From: Chryseolinea sp. H1M3-3
Lineage (GTDB): Bacteria; Bacteroidota; Bacteroidia; Cytophagales; Cyclobacteriaceae
DNA: 64,000 nt
Direction: 5' to 3'
NCBI RefSeq assembly: GCF_029360725.1
Contig: NZ_JARKMY010000014.1
Span: 62,001 to 126,000, forward strand
The notes under the pieces were generated by a model, which had not been told where the DNA came from, searched no databases, and saw nothing but the letters and a program-made list of their open reading frames with translations. Made by a program: the position numbers and the translations under genes. Below are positions 63,230 to 64,000 of this stretch, in pieces; the stretch's first letter is position 1, and every line of letters starts with the position of its first letter.

Positions 63230-64000
63230 TTATTTACCTGAATTGCTCACGAAAGCAATGCTTTTACTGTCGGGCGACCAGGATGGAACATTGATTGTTC
63301 CCTGGCCACCATACAGATAAGCAATTACTTTCGGAGCTCCTCCAGCCGTTGGCATTAACTTTAATGTTACTCTCTTATAAGACGGGTGACTGTTGACCGG
63401 AATATCATAAGGGAATGATATATATGCGATCCACTTTCCATCTGGTGATATGTGCGGAAACCAATTATTGTATTGGTCGAAAGTCAGCTGTTCATGTCCG
63501 GTTCCATCTGGTTTCATCCGCCAGATTTGCATGGTCCCGGATTGGCTACCATTGTAGTAAATATATTTTCCATCGGGTGAATACTCGCAGCCATCGACAT
63601 GTTCATTTTTAGCAGTATTGGTAAGCATTACTTCTTTGCTTTTTCCATCAATAGTTTTTTTGTAGATGTCGTACGTTGGATTGTCGGGGCGTGTCGCGAC
63701 ATAGACAACTTCTTTATTGTTCGGCGCCCAGCCATGCAGATAAGACGGTGTTTCCTCCGTGATCAGCCTTGGCTCACCACCTTCAACCGGAAGGACATAG
63801 ACGGCTGAACCACCACCTGTTGCTCCTTCGCGATGATTGCTGATGGCAATCATTTTACCGTTAAATGAGATCACATGATCATTATTAAGCCTGTTGGCGC
63901 TTCCCGTATTTAATTTTTGAGGCTCTCCGCCTTCTACCGGAACTGTGTACAATGAGCCATCCATGTTGATCAACAATTTTTTACCATCAGTCATCCAGTT
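63230..64000 (-). CDS. TolB-like beta-propeller protein, 5' end outside window
   Basis: The last 257 residues of a longer protein; the reading frame continues open past position 64000, so an ATG at 63994 is only internal (Asn-Trp precede it). It consists of WD40-like PD40 repeats: HVDGCEYSPDGKYIYYNGSQ, QYNNWFPHISPDGKWIAYIS and INVPSWSPDSKSIAFVSNSG, each a propeller blade motif. Typical hosts are TolB-type periplasmic propellers or exported WD40 peptidase-like proteins. No catalytic motif is visible in this part. Direction is toward the hybrid regulator, and a terminator follows. Confidence 0.85.
   Translation of the reverse strand, partial: NWMTDGKKLLINMDGSLYTVPVEGGEPQKLNTGSANRLNNDHVISFNGKMIAISNHREGATGGGSAVYVLPVEGGEPRLITEETPSYLHGWAPNNKEVVYVATRPDNPTYDIYKKTIDGKSKEVMLTNTAKNEHVDGCEYSPDGKYIYYNGSQSGTMQIWRMKPDGTGHEQLTFDQYNNWFPHISPDGKWIAYISFPYDIPVNSHPSYKRVTLKLMPTAGGAPKVIAYLYGGQGTINVPSWSPDSKSIAFVSNSGK

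Overview
The window comes from a member of the Bacteroidota, most likely a Cytophagales-type free-living bacterium (inference). It carries an ExbB-ExbD-ExbD-TonB cluster, a PorP/SprF protein, a secreted protein with a C-terminal gliding/T9SS-type domain, a hybrid two-component system with two periplasmic propellers, and -7 elements of the Bacteroidota form TAnnTTTG. No rRNA, tRNA, CRISPR array or insertion sequence was seen.

Layout. 0.1-5.7 kb (+): TonB energy-transduction operon with a PstS-like lipoprotein and a TPR protein. 5.8-21.2 kb (-): a twelve-gene Wzx/Wzy-dependent exopolysaccharide cluster (export protein, co-polymerase/tyrosine kinase, flippase, probable polymerase, five glycosyltransferases, acetyltransferase, SGNH hydrolase, epimerase/dehydratase) without a visible priming transferase. 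21.2-22.1 kb: a 900-base non-coding stretch. 22.1-23.8 kb (+): a small secreted protein and a PorP/SprF-SPOR fusion. 23.8-28.2 kb (-): a four-gene operon of exported proteins of unknown function, ending in a leucine-rich-repeat protein built from three modules. 28.7-32.6 kb (+): a 1301-residue parallel beta-helix protein with five identically spaced Ig-like repeats. 32.6-35.2 kb (-): modCBA with a short ModE-like regulator and a probable operator.

35.3-41.3 kb holds a rhamnonate-dehydratase-like enzyme, two AraC-type regulators and small cytosolic proteins (two VOC, DUF1801, an HMA-like protein, a membrane protein). 41.9-43.8 kb (-) is a TPP riboswitch controlling a PnuC/PnuT-type transporter that is tightly coupled to an acyl-CoA-dehydrogenase-fold flavoprotein. 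44-47.9 kb: DinB, Crp/Fnr, ABC-F and DUF2167 proteins. 48.3-56.1 kb (+): a Tat-type Gfo/Idh/MocA oxidoreductase, a galactonate-dehydratase-like enzyme, a membrane acyltransferase, an acetolactate decarboxylase lipoprotein and a large secreted glycosidase-like protein, suggesting sugar-acid or polysaccharide catabolism. 56.1-64 kb (-): an ABC permease, the hybrid two-component regulator and a truncated TolB-like propeller.

The most promising undescribed material is the 23.8-28.2 kb exported operon, whose proteins appear to share a domain, and the riboswitch-controlled flavoprotein next to the thiamine transporter. All family assignments were made by eye from sequence motifs; no database search was run.
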